In this document: piece after piece, positions 9,005 to 16,981 of the stretch
Layout of the letters: each line of letters opens with the position of its first letter
Numbering within the stretch: position 1 is the first letter of the stretch
Source: an uncultured bacterium
GTDB taxonomy: Bacteria; Bacteroidota; Bacteroidia; Bacteroidales; UBA932
Reading direction: 5' to 3'
Length of the DNA: 64,000 nucleotides
NCBI GenBank assembly: GCA_949300025.1
Contig: CASGCS010000019.1
Coordinates: forward strand, 1-64,000
The notes under the pieces: generated by a model
What the model was told of the DNA's origin: nothing
The model's database searches: none
The model's input: only the letters and a program-made list of their open reading frames with translations
Position numbers and translations under genes: made by a program

Positions 9005-9280
9005 CTACTTCCTCGGCAGAGCGCTGACTCTCTTGAAGAGTTCGTCTGTCCTTGTTGCCAACTCTTTGTTTACCTCGTTGAAATAGGCTCTGGCCCCCTC
9101 TTTCGGATAACTGTTTATCTTGTCGAAAAGGTCTTCACCCATTGCGATTGCATCGGAGATAATATTGCCGGCGGCTTCAAGATCCCCTTCATCATGGAGA
9201 TATGCATACATCCAACAGTCAGATATCACTTCGTTGACCATATAGACAACGTCTTTCTTGATTCTTCTCAAACTTGCCAT
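9005..9280 (-). CDS. Small helical protein of unknown function
   Basis: I do not recognise a characterised family. The 91-residue product has no signal peptide or cysteine motif; its single Cys is C22. It is predicted to be mostly alpha-helical and moderately acidic, with aromatic residues clustered in the first helix (VISDCWMYAYLHDEGD). It resembles small conserved Bacteroidales proteins of unknown function in composition only. The start ATG at 9280 lies 33 nt after the stop of the dipeptide epimerase gene, so it is probably the last gene of that operon. Its stop touches the stop of the convergent YgjP-like gene. Confidence 0.75.
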   Translation of the reverse strand: MASLRRIKKDVVYMVNEVISDCWMYAYLHDEGDLEAAGNIISDAIAMGEDLFDKINSYPKEGARAYFNEVNKELATRTDELFKRVSALPRK

Positions 9281-9313
9281 AAAAATAGGTTTTAATTAAT
9301 CTTACATGTGTCA

Positions 9314-10465
9314 CTATGCCTTTATCGGCTCTATGCCGAGACCGGGCCTGTCGCTGAGGGTAACCTTGCCGTCTACAATCTCCATGCCTCCTGTAAAGCG
9401 GTCGTTGGTAATAAGCAGGTTGCCGTCGAGATCCACCCATTCCATCTTGGGAGCAATCTGTGCTGCCGCCGTAATTCCGCAGGATGTCTCGCTCATGCAG
9501 CCTACCATCAGCTTCATGTTGAGGGCCTGGGCAAGGGTAATCATCTCGCGGGCCTCATGCAGTCCGGTACATTTCATCAACTTGATATTGATGCCGGAGT
9601 ATGCACCGTGAAGTTTCTTTACATCGGAGAGTCTCTGGCAGGCCTCGTCTGCAATAATCGGCAGCGGACTGCGCTCGGTCAGCCATGCGGTATCGTCGAG
9701 CATATATTTTGAAAGGGGTTGTTCTATCATGTTTACATTCCTTTCAGCCAGCCAGTTGATCATATCCAGGGCATAGTTCTTGTCTTTCCAGCCCTGGTTG
9801 GCGTCTACGCAGATAACGGTATCGGTCACTTCGCGGATTGTGTTTATCAGCATCTTGTCGGTAGCCTCGTCATGCCCCAGCTTAACCTTGATAACCTTGT
9901 AGGGCGCGGCCTCTTTTGTCTTCTCTATAATCACGTCGCGTGTATCCAGACCTACAGTATATGAAGTGTTCGGACAGTCTGCTGCATCGAACCCCCATAT
10001 CTTCCACCACGGCTGCCCCATGATTCGGCCCACAAGATCGTGAAGTGCGATATCTACCGAAGCCTTTGCCGCGCAGTTGTTGGTTGATATGGAATCTACA
10101 TAAGCCATTATGTCTTCAATCATGAAGGGAGAACTGAACTGCGAAAGGTCCACTCTTTTGAGGAAATCCAGAACAGATGCATGGGATTCTCCGAGATAGG
10201 GAGGCATTGAAGCCTCGCCGTAGCCGGTATATCCGTCGTATGTAATCTTTGTAAGGACTATCGGCGTAGTGGTCCTTGTAAGAGTAGAGATTGCAAAAGC
10301 ATGCTTGAACTGCAATTCGTAGGGCTCGAATTCAAGTTTCATCACCTTGCTCGACCCGCTTTTCTTCGAACCCTTCTGGGCAAAAAGCGATGCAGGATTA
10401 AACAGCGCCGCCGCTGCGGTAAGCATTCCTGCCGATTTTAAAAAATTGCGTCTGTTGGTTATCAT
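9314..10465 (-). CDS. Dipeptide epimerase (L-Ala-D/L-Glu epimerase type), exported
   Basis: The 383-residue enolase-superfamily protein belongs to the MLE subgroup. K193-V-K195 supplies the KxK catalytic pair. D221 (in VDANQGW), E248 (EQPL) and D273 (ADEA) bind Mg2+, and K295 (NIKLMK) is the opposing base. This is the pattern of L-Ala-D/L-Glu epimerases, which convert the murein dipeptide L-Ala-D-Glu to L-Ala-L-Glu. The N-terminus reads NRRNFLKSAGMLTAAAALF, a twin-arginine signal, so the enzyme should be exported as a folded protein. It begins 17 nt after the NlpC/P60 gene, which would supply its substrate. Dipeptide specificity is inferred. Confidence 0.9.
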   Translation of the reverse strand: MITNRRNFLKSAGMLTAAAALFNPASLFAQKGSKKSGSSKVMKLEFEPYELQFKHAFAISTLTRTTTPIVLTKITYDGYTGYGEASMPPYLGESHASVLDFLKRVDLSQFSSPFMIEDIMAYVDSISTNNCAAKASVDIALHDLVGRIMGQPWWKIWGFDAADCPNTSYTVGLDTRDVIIEKTKEAAPYKVIKVKLGHDEATDKMLINTIREVTDTVICVDANQGWKDKNYALDMINWLAERNVNMIEQPLSKYMLDDTAWLTERSPLPIIADEACQRLSDVKKLHGAYSGINIKLMKCTGLHEAREMITLAQALNMKLMVGCMSETSCGITAAAQIAPKMEWVDLDGNLLITNDRFTGGMEIVDGKVTLSDRPGLGIEPIKA

Positions 10466-10482
10466 CTTTCCTTTGTTTTATA

Positions 10483-11700
10483 TTATTCGTAAATGGTGTT
10501 CATCGATATTATACCCTTGCCGCAGTCCTGGTTGCCCAGCATGCGTTGAGCCCTCACCAGCCTGTTCGAGCCCGAATAGTAGTTGTCATCTTCCGGAATC
10601 AGGGAGTTTATTCTCACCTTGCCGGCAGAGTGGATAAATATTCCGTCGCCGATATAGATTCCGACATGGGTAATTCTCTCCTTTCTTTCAGGAGTAGCCT
10701 TTGAGCCGAAGAATATAAGGTCGCCCATCTTGAGATTGGCGAGGGCCTCTTTTGTCTGCTCTCCGTCTACATACTTGCTTATGTCAATATCGTCGCCTGT
10801 GTAACACTGCTGAGAAGCATCCCTTGCAAGGATTATACCGTTAAGATAATAGGTGGATTTTGTAAATCCGCTGCAGTCTACCGCCTTTATTGAAGTGCCT
10901 CCCCACATATACGGCACACCTATGAACTGTTTTGCAGTTGCTATGATATTCTCGGGCGTGGGATTGCGCTGGCTGAGCCATTTGTCGAAATCCTGCACCG
11001 AAGCGGCGGGAACATAGCCTTCCCTGCCGTCTGCAATTGCAACCTTTCTCCATAAACCGGCACGCCCCTTGTCAATCAGGATGTCACCCCATACTGCATC
11101 GCTTACCATCAGTGAAGAAGCCGAAGGCTTTTCGTACATGGTAATGTATTTGTCTGTCACTATCACTTTTTTGGCCTGTTGATACTCCTGGAACTGAGCC
11201 TCGTCCATATATGCAAGGCTTGAAGCCGAAACCCATGAGATATAACCTTCCGGAGTTATAGCCCTTGTCCATCCGTTCCTCTGCTCGAGAACCTGTACCG
11301 GCGTACCCATGAGCGTCTGTGTAGCAGACTCGGCACTGTAACTGCCCTTTGTCCTGAAATTGATTACCGACTGGGCGGTAACTCCGTAAATCTTGCCCTC
11401 GAGACTCTTCGAAGGAAGCAATTCGATACTGTCGAGCACTGCCAGATTCTCAACAGCCAGGGCCTTCAGAAGCGAGTCCTTGCAGTTTGCATCGTTGGTT
11501 GCGCCATACAGCACATAGTCTCCCCCCACCTTCTCCACATTCACTTCAAAGACCTTTGAACGTGAATCGGGAACCAGTGCAGATTTTACTCCGCTGTAAA
11601 CACCCTTGATTTTTACGGTTTTTGCATCTTCCGATGATGTGCCGCAAGAGTTGGCAAGCACAAGGAGAGCAGATAATGCCAATAAAGATAGTTTTTTCAT
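10483..11700 (-). CDS. NlpC/P60 (C40) endopeptidase lipoprotein with SH3 domains
   Basis: Starting at ATG 11700 gives 405 residues with a lipoprotein signal (LANSC, lipid-anchored C19). An upstream in-frame start at 11820 would lie before the promoter and hide the signal. Two bacterial SH3-like modules (about 105-165 and 178-238) precede a C-terminal NlpC/P60 domain. That domain has catalytic C276 in YMWGGTSIKAVDCSGF and H345 in RITHVGIYIGDG. The fold matches YkfC-type gamma-D-glutamyl-L-diamino acid endopeptidases that trim murein peptides. The following dipeptide epimerase gene supports a murein-peptide salvage role. It should be anchored to the periplasmic or outer membrane. Confidence 0.92.
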   Translation of the reverse strand: MKKLSLLALSALLVLANSCGTSSEDAKTVKIKGVYSGVKSALVPDSRSKVFEVNVEKVGGDYVLYGATNDANCKDSLLKALAVENLAVLDSIELLPSKSLEGKIYGVTAQSVINFRTKGSYSAESATQTLMGTPVQVLEQRNGWTRAITPEGYISWVSASSLAYMDEAQFQEYQQAKKVIVTDKYITMYEKPSASSLMVSDAVWGDILIDKGRAGLWRKVAIADGREGYVPAASVQDFDKWLSQRNPTPENIIATAKQFIGVPYMWGGTSIKAVDCSGFTKSTYYLNGIILARDASQQCYTGDDIDISKYVDGEQTKEALANLKMGDLIFFGSKATPERKERITHVGIYIGDGIFIHSAGKVRINSLIPEDDNYYSGSNRLVRAQRMLGNQDCGKGIISMNTIYE

Positions 11701-11733
11701 GTTATTCCAATTTGTTGTAAAATTCACATTGTA

Positions 11734-11741
11734 CAAAGATA
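11734..11741 (-). promoter_or_regulatory. -7 element for the NlpC/P60-epimerase operon
   Basis: The minus strand reads TATCTTTG, a full -7 match, placing transcription start near 11727 and a leader of about 27 nt. The -33 position is T-rich without an exact TTTG. Confidence 0.6.
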
Positions 11742-11776
11742 GAAAAACATAATTAAAATTAAAGGGATTTTTTTCA

Positions 11777-11784
11777 TAGTTTTG
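11777..11784 (+). promoter_or_regulatory. -7 element for the yhcH-family/radical SAM pair
   Basis: TAGTTTTG fits TAnnTTTG and lies 21 nt before the ATG at 11805. It is divergent from the NlpC/P60 promoter, about 35 nt away. No exact -33 TTTG was seen. Confidence 0.5.
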
Positions 11785-11804
11785 CCTCTGAAAAGAGTTC
11801 GGAT

Positions 11805-12296
11805 ATGATTTTAGATTCAATCAAAAGTTTTGAAAAATACCAGTATCTTGCAGAAGGATTCGACAAGGTGTACAAGTTTATCTGTTCCAAGGAGTTTTCT
11901 CCAGAGAACGAAGGCAGGCATGAAATAGACGGAAAGCGGGTCTACTGCACCATAGGCAGAGAGCAGCTCAGAGACGTAACCAAGGCTCCGCTCGAAATAC
12001 ATGATTCATACATAGATATACATGCCCTCCTTTCCGGGACAGAAACAATCGGGTTCAAGGACAGGAGCCTCTGCAGTCTGGAAGAGGTAAAATATGACGA
12101 GGCGTCTGACATCGCATTTCTGAAGGAGGAGGAGATGCCAGACAACTATCTGAGCCTGGGGGAGGGAAACCTTGCGATTGTATTCCCCTCAGACGCTCAT
12201 GCGCCGCTAATCGGGGAGGGAGAGATAGTAAAGGCCGTTTTCAAGGTCAGGATAGAGAACAATCTGGAAGAGCTGGCAGAAAAATGGAAAGAGTAG
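11805..12296 (+). CDS. YhcH/YjgK/YiaL family protein (DUF386)
   Basis: The 163-residue protein matches the YhcH/YjgK/YiaL family of cupin-like single-domain proteins. The family block is HDSYIDIHALLSGTETIGF (about 67-85), with a further metal-site-like stretch around AIVFPSDAHAP (123-133). Members occur in sugar or sialic acid operons and as EbgC; the biochemical role is not settled and may be as an anomerase or auxiliary sugar enzyme. No sugar operon surrounds it here. Its last 13 nt overlap the start of the radical SAM gene, so the pair is translationally coupled. Confidence 0.88.
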   Translation: MILDSIKSFEKYQYLAEGFDKVYKFICSKEFSPENEGRHEIDGKRVYCTIGREQLRDVTKAPLEIHDSYIDIHALLSGTETIGFKDRSLCSLEEVKYDEASDIAFLKEEEMPDNYLSLGEGNLAIVFPSDAHAPLIGEGEIVKAVFKVRIENNLEELAEKWKE

Positions 12297-13228
12297 CCTT
12301 TCCGCAAGGCAAAAGATACAACTCACAGGCGGCGTACCTTAAGGAGAAATACGGGCACCGGCTGCAAAAGGTGGTGATAGATGCAGGCTTCACATGCCCC
12401 AACCGCGATGGCAAGTGCGGTTACGGAGGCTGCACCTTCTGCAACAACGCCGCATTCCATCCCGGATACAGCACTCCCGACAAATCCATTCCTGAACAGA
12501 TAGACGAAGGGATAGAATTCCACAGAGTCCGCTACCGAAACAGCGGAGGCTATCTTGCATATTTCCAATCCTATTCCAATACATATGCTCCAATAGAGAA
12601 GTTGAAGGAACTTTACGGGCAGGCCCTCTCCCATCCTGCAATAGACGGGATTGTGATAGGCACACGGCCCGATTGCGTTGACGGACCGGTTCTAGATTTG
12701 CTGCAGGAACTCTCGCGAGAGAAAACCGTAATGGTAGAGTACGGTATCGAGAGCTGCTACGACAAGACACTGCTCAGAATAAACCGAGGGCACGATTTTC
12801 AGACAGCCTGCCGGGCGGTTGAACAGACCCGCATGAGAGGGGTGCAGCAGTGCGCCCATTTTATTCTTGGACTGCCCGGAGAAAGCAGGGAGCAGATGCT
12901 GCAGATGTGCAGCCTCATAAACAGGCTTCAATGCGACTCGCTGAAATTCCACCAGCTCCAGATTATAAAGGGCACACGAATGGAACAGGAGTTCAAGGCC
13001 CGTCCCGGTGACTTTGAGACCTTCACACTGGAGGGTTACATAGATTTTTTCGTGGACATTCTTGAACGGCTCCGCCCCGAGTTCCGCATAGAACGTTTTG
13101 CAGGAGAGGTACCGCCCCGTTTTGTAGAGCAAAAGCCGTGGGGGCTGGTACGGAATACCGAACTGCTGAGAATGCTCGACAGGCGTCTGGAGGAGCGCGA
13201 CAGCTGGCAGGGAAAATTATTATTGTAA
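12284..13228 (+). CDS. Radical SAM protein, TIGR01212 (YhcC/YtqA) family
   Basis: The 314-residue protein has the variant [4Fe-4S] motif typical of this family: C38, then C50 and C53 in GYGGCTFCNN, with an extra C45. Further features are the glycine-rich YLAYFQSYSNTYA and the GTRPDCVD segment, then GIESCYDKTL and FILGLPGE in the SAM barrel. The C-terminal part (about 270-290, ERFAGEVPPRF) matches the family extension. It should cleave SAM to a 5'-deoxyadenosyl radical; the substrate is not known to me, although the Elp3-like layout suggests RNA modification. It overlaps the yhcH-like gene upstream, and guaB follows after a promoter. Confidence 0.9.
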   Translation: MERVAFPQGKRYNSQAAYLKEKYGHRLQKVVIDAGFTCPNRDGKCGYGGCTFCNNAAFHPGYSTPDKSIPEQIDEGIEFHRVRYRNSGGYLAYFQSYSNTYAPIEKLKELYGQALSHPAIDGIVIGTRPDCVDGPVLDLLQELSREKTVMVEYGIESCYDKTLLRINRGHDFQTACRAVEQTRMRGVQQCAHFILGLPGESREQMLQMCSLINRLQCDSLKFHQLQIIKGTRMEQEFKARPGDFETFTLEGYIDFFVDILERLRPEFRIERFAGEVPPRFVEQKPWGLVRNTELLRMLDRRLEERDSWQGKLLL

Positions 13229-13252
13229 ATTCTGCCGTTTTTCTTAATTTTG
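13222..13252 (+). promoter_or_regulatory. guaB promoter (ATTG-N19-TAATTTTG)
   Basis: ATTG (13222-13225, 3 of 4 matches) is followed after 19 nt by TAATTTTG (13245-13252, full -7 match). Transcription should start near 13259, with a leader of about 14 nt before ATG 13273. The -33 element overlaps the stop of the radical SAM gene. Confidence 0.65.
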
Positions 13253-13272
13253 CTCTTTAAAATATTTACACT

Positions 13273-14748
13273 ATGCAGCAACAGTTATTAGCAAATAGAT
13301 TTATTCCTGAAGGCCTGACATTCGACGACGTATTGTTGATTCCGGCCCGTTCTGAGGTCCTTCCAAGACAAGTGGACATCAGCAGTTATTTTTCAAAAGA
13401 GATAAAGTTGCAGACTCCGATAGTCTCCGCCGCCATGGATACCGTTACGGAGGCTGAACTTGCGATAGCGATTGCAAGGGCGGGAGGCATAGGCGTAATT
13501 CACAAGAACATGCCTATAGAAAGGCAGATGGAGCAGGTCAGAAGGGTAAAGAGAGCAGAAAACGGAATGATTTACGACCCTGTCGTAATCAACCCCGACG
13601 CAACTGTGGCGGATGCCCTTAACCTCATGAAACAAAACCATATAGGTGGCATTCCGGTTGTAGATGCAAATGGTTGCCTGCTTGGCATTGTCACCAACAG
13701 GGATTTGAGATTCGTAGACAACCTCAAAACCCCCATAAGCCAGATAATGACCAAAGAGAACCTGATTACCACGGAAAGCGGCACAGATTTGGTCCAGGCT
13801 ACCAACCTGCTGAAAAAATACAAGATAGAGAAACTGCCTGTAGTTGACAAACACGGCAGGCTGGTCGGGCTTATCACATACAAGGACATAACTAAAATCA
13901 AGGACAACCCCATTGCAAGCAAGGACTCCAAAGGCAGGTTGCTTGCAGCGGCGGCGGTAGGAGTCGGTGCAGACACCTTGCAGAAGGTGGAGAAACTTGT
14001 CTCTGTAGATACCGATGCGGTTGTCGTAGATACGGCTCACGGCCACTCGGTCTTTGTACTCAAGGTAATAAAGGAGGTCAAGAAGGCCTTCCCCCATCTT
14101 CAGGTTATTGCCGGCAACATCGCAACTGGCGAGGCTGCCCTGGCATTGGCTGAGTGCGGAGTCGACGGAGTCAAGGTGGGCATAGGACCGGGCTCTATCT
14201 GCACGACCCGCGTAGTTGCCGGAGTAGGCGTTCCACAGCTGACTGCCATTATCCTGGCGGCAGATGCACTCAAGGGTACCGGCATTCCTATAATTGCAGA
14301 CGGAGGCATCAGATATTCCGGAGACATAGTGAAGGCGCTTGCCGCAGGAGCCAGCACAATCATGGCCGGGTCGCTCTTTGCGGGAGTCGAGGAGTCGCCG
14401 GGAGAGACAATCATCCTCAACGGCAGAAAATTCAAGTCATACAGAGGCATGGGTTCTCTGGAAGCCATGCAGCAGGGTTCAAAGGACAGATACTTCCAGG
14501 ATATGGAAGAGGATGTCAAGAAACTGGTTCCTGAAGGAATCGTTGCGCAGGTTCCCTACAAGGGCACGCTCGACGAGGTAGTCTACCAGCTGGCCGGAGG
14601 GCTGAAAGCCGGCATGGGATATTGCGGGGCTCCCGACATAGAGCACCTCAGAGATGCCAGATTCGTAAGGATAACCTCTGCCGGAGTAATAGAGAACCAC
14701 CCTCACGACGTTACAATTACAAGGGAGGCTCCCAACTACAGCCGATAG
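13273..14748 (+). CDS. guaB: Inosine-5'-monophosphate dehydrogenase
   Basis: The 491-residue protein is a full IMPDH, which oxidises IMP to XMP with NAD+ at the committed step of GMP synthesis. It has the (beta/alpha)8 barrel with the catalytic loop cysteine C310 in GPGSICTTR and the flap near [11 protein letters not shown] pair of CBS domains (about 95-215) inserted in the barrel can bind adenine or guanine nucleotides for control. It is the first gene of a set whose next three members are envelope biogenesis proteins. The following gene starts 3 nt after its stop. Confidence 0.98.
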   Translation: MQQQLLANRFIPEGLTFDDVLLIPARSEVLPRQVDISSYFSKEIKLQTPIVSAAMDTVTEAELAIAIARAGGIGVIHKNMPIERQMEQVRRVKRAENGMIYDPVVINPDATVADALNLMKQNHIGGIPVVDANGCLLGIVTNRDLRFVDNLKTPISQIMTKENLITTESGTDLVQATNLLKKYKIEKLPVVDKHGRLVGLITYKDITKIKDNPIASKDSKGRLLAAAAVGVGADTLQKVEKLVSVDTDAVVVDTAHGHSVFVLKVIKEVKKAFPHLQVIAGNIATGEAALALAECGVDGVKVGIGPGSICTTRVVAGVGVPQLTAIILAADALKGTGIPIIADGGIRYSGDIVKALAAGASTIMAGSLFAGVEESPGETIILNGRKFKSYRGMGSLEAMQQGSKDRYFQDMEEDVKKLVPEGIVAQVPYKGTLDEVVYQLAGGLKAGMGYCGAPDIEHLRDARFVRITSAGVIENHPHDVTITREAPNYSR

Positions 14749-14751
14749 GCT

Positions 14752-15618
14752 ATGTGCAGCATATCTGTCATCTTTATCATTGCAGCCGCACTGCTGGCCG
14801 GATGTTCCGTCAATGAATCGGATACCGGCAGCCGGGTGATTGCGCAGATTGGCAGTTCAAGACTTTGCAAAGAGGATTTACAGGGCTATTTTCCGCACAA
14901 TCTCACACGCGAAGACAGCATAAACCTTACAAGACGCTACATTGATTCATGGGCGCTCAACAGACTGCTCGTGCTGGAAGCCAGGCGCGAACTCTCGAAA
15001 CAGGAGATGGACGTAGAGTCCCTCGTTGAAGAGTACAGAAACCAGCTGCTCATATACAGGCTGGAAAACAAATATGTGGCCCGAGAGTTGGACACGGTTG
15101 TGACATTGGATGAAAAACAGGAATATTATCGGGACAGAAGCAGTGAATTCAAGACAGAAAACGGTCTTGTAAAAGGCTGGACCGTAACAATGTACAGCAG
15201 TTCACCGCTGCTGGCAAAAACCCGGAGCCTGCTGATGCGCAGCGGCGGCGCAGAGGGCGGAAATCCGGAAGAATTTCTCTATCACACCGCCTATAAATAT
15301 CACAATTTTACAGAAAATTGGACAGATATTTCAATAGTGGCACGAGATATGGAAACAGATACTGCGACATTGCTGAACGGCATCAGAAATGCAGAGTCTT
15401 TCTTTGAAAACAACGATTCGGTTTTTTGCAGATTCCTCTACATAACCGATTTTATAGAAAAGGGAGAGTTGTCGCCGTTCGAATACAATGCGGAAAAGAT
15501 AAAGACATACATATTAAGCAACAGAAAACAGAAACTGCTCGCCGACTTCCACCGCGAACTTGTAAACAGGGCGCTGGACAACGGAGAGTTAAAAATAGCG
15601 GATAATTATGAAAATTAA
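14752..15618 (+). CDS. SurA-N-like periplasmic lipoprotein lacking a PPIase domain
   Basis: The 288-residue product has a lipoprotein signal ending LLAGC (C18). An N-terminal region like that of SurA/PrsA foldases follows (VIAQIGSSRLCKEDL, a helical segment, then RNQLLIYRLENKYV). I see no parvulin core between about 110 and 240, where PpiC motifs would be expected; the middle is variable. It probably acts as a periplasmic chaperone or a partner of the PpiC protein encoded next, whose start overlaps its last 11 nt. In Bacteroidales this position is often annotated as a peptidyl-prolyl isomerase or hypothetical protein. It has no identifiable catalytic residue. Confidence 0.75.
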   Translation: MCSISVIFIIAAALLAGCSVNESDTGSRVIAQIGSSRLCKEDLQGYFPHNLTREDSINLTRRYIDSWALNRLLVLEARRELSKQEMDVESLVEEYRNQLLIYRLENKYVARELDTVVTLDEKQEYYRDRSSEFKTENGLVKGWTVTMYSSSPLLAKTRSLLMRSGGAEGGNPEEFLYHTAYKYHNFTENWTDISIVARDMETDTATLLNGIRNAESFFENNDSVFCRFLYITDFIEKGELSPFEYNAEKIKTYILSNRKQKLLADFHRELVNRALDNGELKIADNYEN

Positions 15619-16972
15619 AAGGATTGCACTGCTTTTATGCCTGACGGCAGGCATGAGCCTCACCTTGAACGCTCAAAGATATAACGACGGACTCATAGAC
15701 AAGACCATTGCAATCGTCGGCAATGAATTCATACTGCTCTCGCAACTGGAGTCGGAGGTACAGATGATGATGGCGCAGGGTTTTGCCACAGACGGGAATA
15801 TCCGCTGTTCCATACTGGAAAATCTCATGGGGCAGAAACTGTTTCTGGCACAGGCAAAACTGGACAGCCTGACAGCAAGTACAGACCAGGTGGAGATGGA
15901 ACTGACCAACAGAATCAACACGGCGATAGCTTCGCTTGGAAGCGAGGAGAGGCTGGCGGAATATTTCAACAAACCGCTTTACAAACTCAGGAACGAGTGG
16001 AGAGAATTGCTTACAGAGCAGAATCTCACTTCACAGATGCAGCAGAACGTAATGAACCAGGCCGGTTCGATGACACCGTCGGAGATTGAAAAATTCTATA
16101 AGAGGACCGACAAAGACAGCCTGCCTGTCATTTCCACACAATACAAGATAAGCCAGATTGCCCTCTATCCTTCAAAGGATGAGGCTGCGACAGTTGTAAA
16201 GGAGAGGCTTCTCGATTTCAGAAACAGAATCCTCAACGGAGAACGGTTCAGCACGCTAGCCACTCTCTACTCACAGGATCCCGGCAGTGCAATGCGCGGA
16301 GGAGAACTGGGAATGACCCCTAAGAGCATGTTCTGGCCCGCCTTTTCAGATGCGGCATCTGCACTCAAGCCCGGTCAGATTTCACAGATAGTGGAGACTC
16401 CTGACGGATTCCACATAATCCAGATGATAGAGAAGAGGGGAGACATGATAAACGTACGCCATATTCTGCTGAAGCCGGAATATACCTCCGAAGACAGGGA
16501 CAAGGCTTTCAAGGTGCTCGACAGCCTTAAGACAAAGATAATTGCAGACAGCATTTCTTTCGACCTCGCAGCCAGGATATATTCGCAGGACCCCAAGTCT
16601 TCGATAAACGGCGGAGTAATGTCAGACCCCAACACAGGTGCAGACTACTTTGAAATGGACCAGCTCAAGCCTGCAGACTATGCGGTCCTTAAAGATATGG
16701 AGATAGGCGACATTTCAGCCCCGTTCGAATCTACCGACAATGAAGGGCGTTCCGGGAACACGCTCTACAAAATCATAAAGCTCGACGGCGTAAAGCCTTC
16801 ACATACCGCCAACCTTGAAGACGACTTCATGGTAATACAGAATTACGCAAACAATGCCCGTCAGGTAGACGCCATCGACAAATTCATAGAAGAGCACCAG
16901 AAATCGACACTGATTATAATCGACGACCTCTTTAAAAATTGTAATTTCGAGCGTGACGGCTGGATAAAATAG
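15608..16972 (+). CDS. SurA-type peptidyl-prolyl cis-trans isomerase / OMP chaperone
   Basis: The 454-residue protein has a signal peptide (about 1-22, ending in LTLNAQ). A SurA N-terminal chaperone domain follows (IDKTIAIVGNEFILLSQLES..., 30-150), then two parvulin (PpiC) domains. The first spans about 170-280, with YSQDPGSAMRGGELGM and the IVETPDGFHIIQM ending. The second is about 282-395, with YSQDPKSSINGGVMSD. It should escort outer membrane proteins across the periplasm and isomerise prolyl bonds. The gene order guaB - SurA-like - SurA - OstA-like couples it with outer membrane assembly. Confidence 0.92.
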   Translation: MKIKRIALLLCLTAGMSLTLNAQRYNDGLIDKTIAIVGNEFILLSQLESEVQMMMAQGFATDGNIRCSILENLMGQKLFLAQAKLDSLTASTDQVEMELTNRINTAIASLGSEERLAEYFNKPLYKLRNEWRELLTEQNLTSQMQQNVMNQAGSMTPSEIEKFYKRTDKDSLPVISTQYKISQIALYPSKDEAATVVKERLLDFRNRILNGERFSTLATLYSQDPGSAMRGGELGMTPKSMFWPAFSDAASALKPGQISQIVETPDGFHIIQMIEKRGDMINVRHILLKPEYTSEDRDKAFKVLDSLKTKIIADSISFDLAARIYSQDPKSSINGGVMSDPNTGADYFEMDQLKPADYAVLKDMEIGDISAPFESTDNEGRSGNTLYKIIKLDGVKPSHTANLEDDFMVIQNYANNARQVDAIDKFIEEHQKSTLIIIDDLFKNCNFERDGWIK

Positions 16973-16981
16973 TGCAGACAC

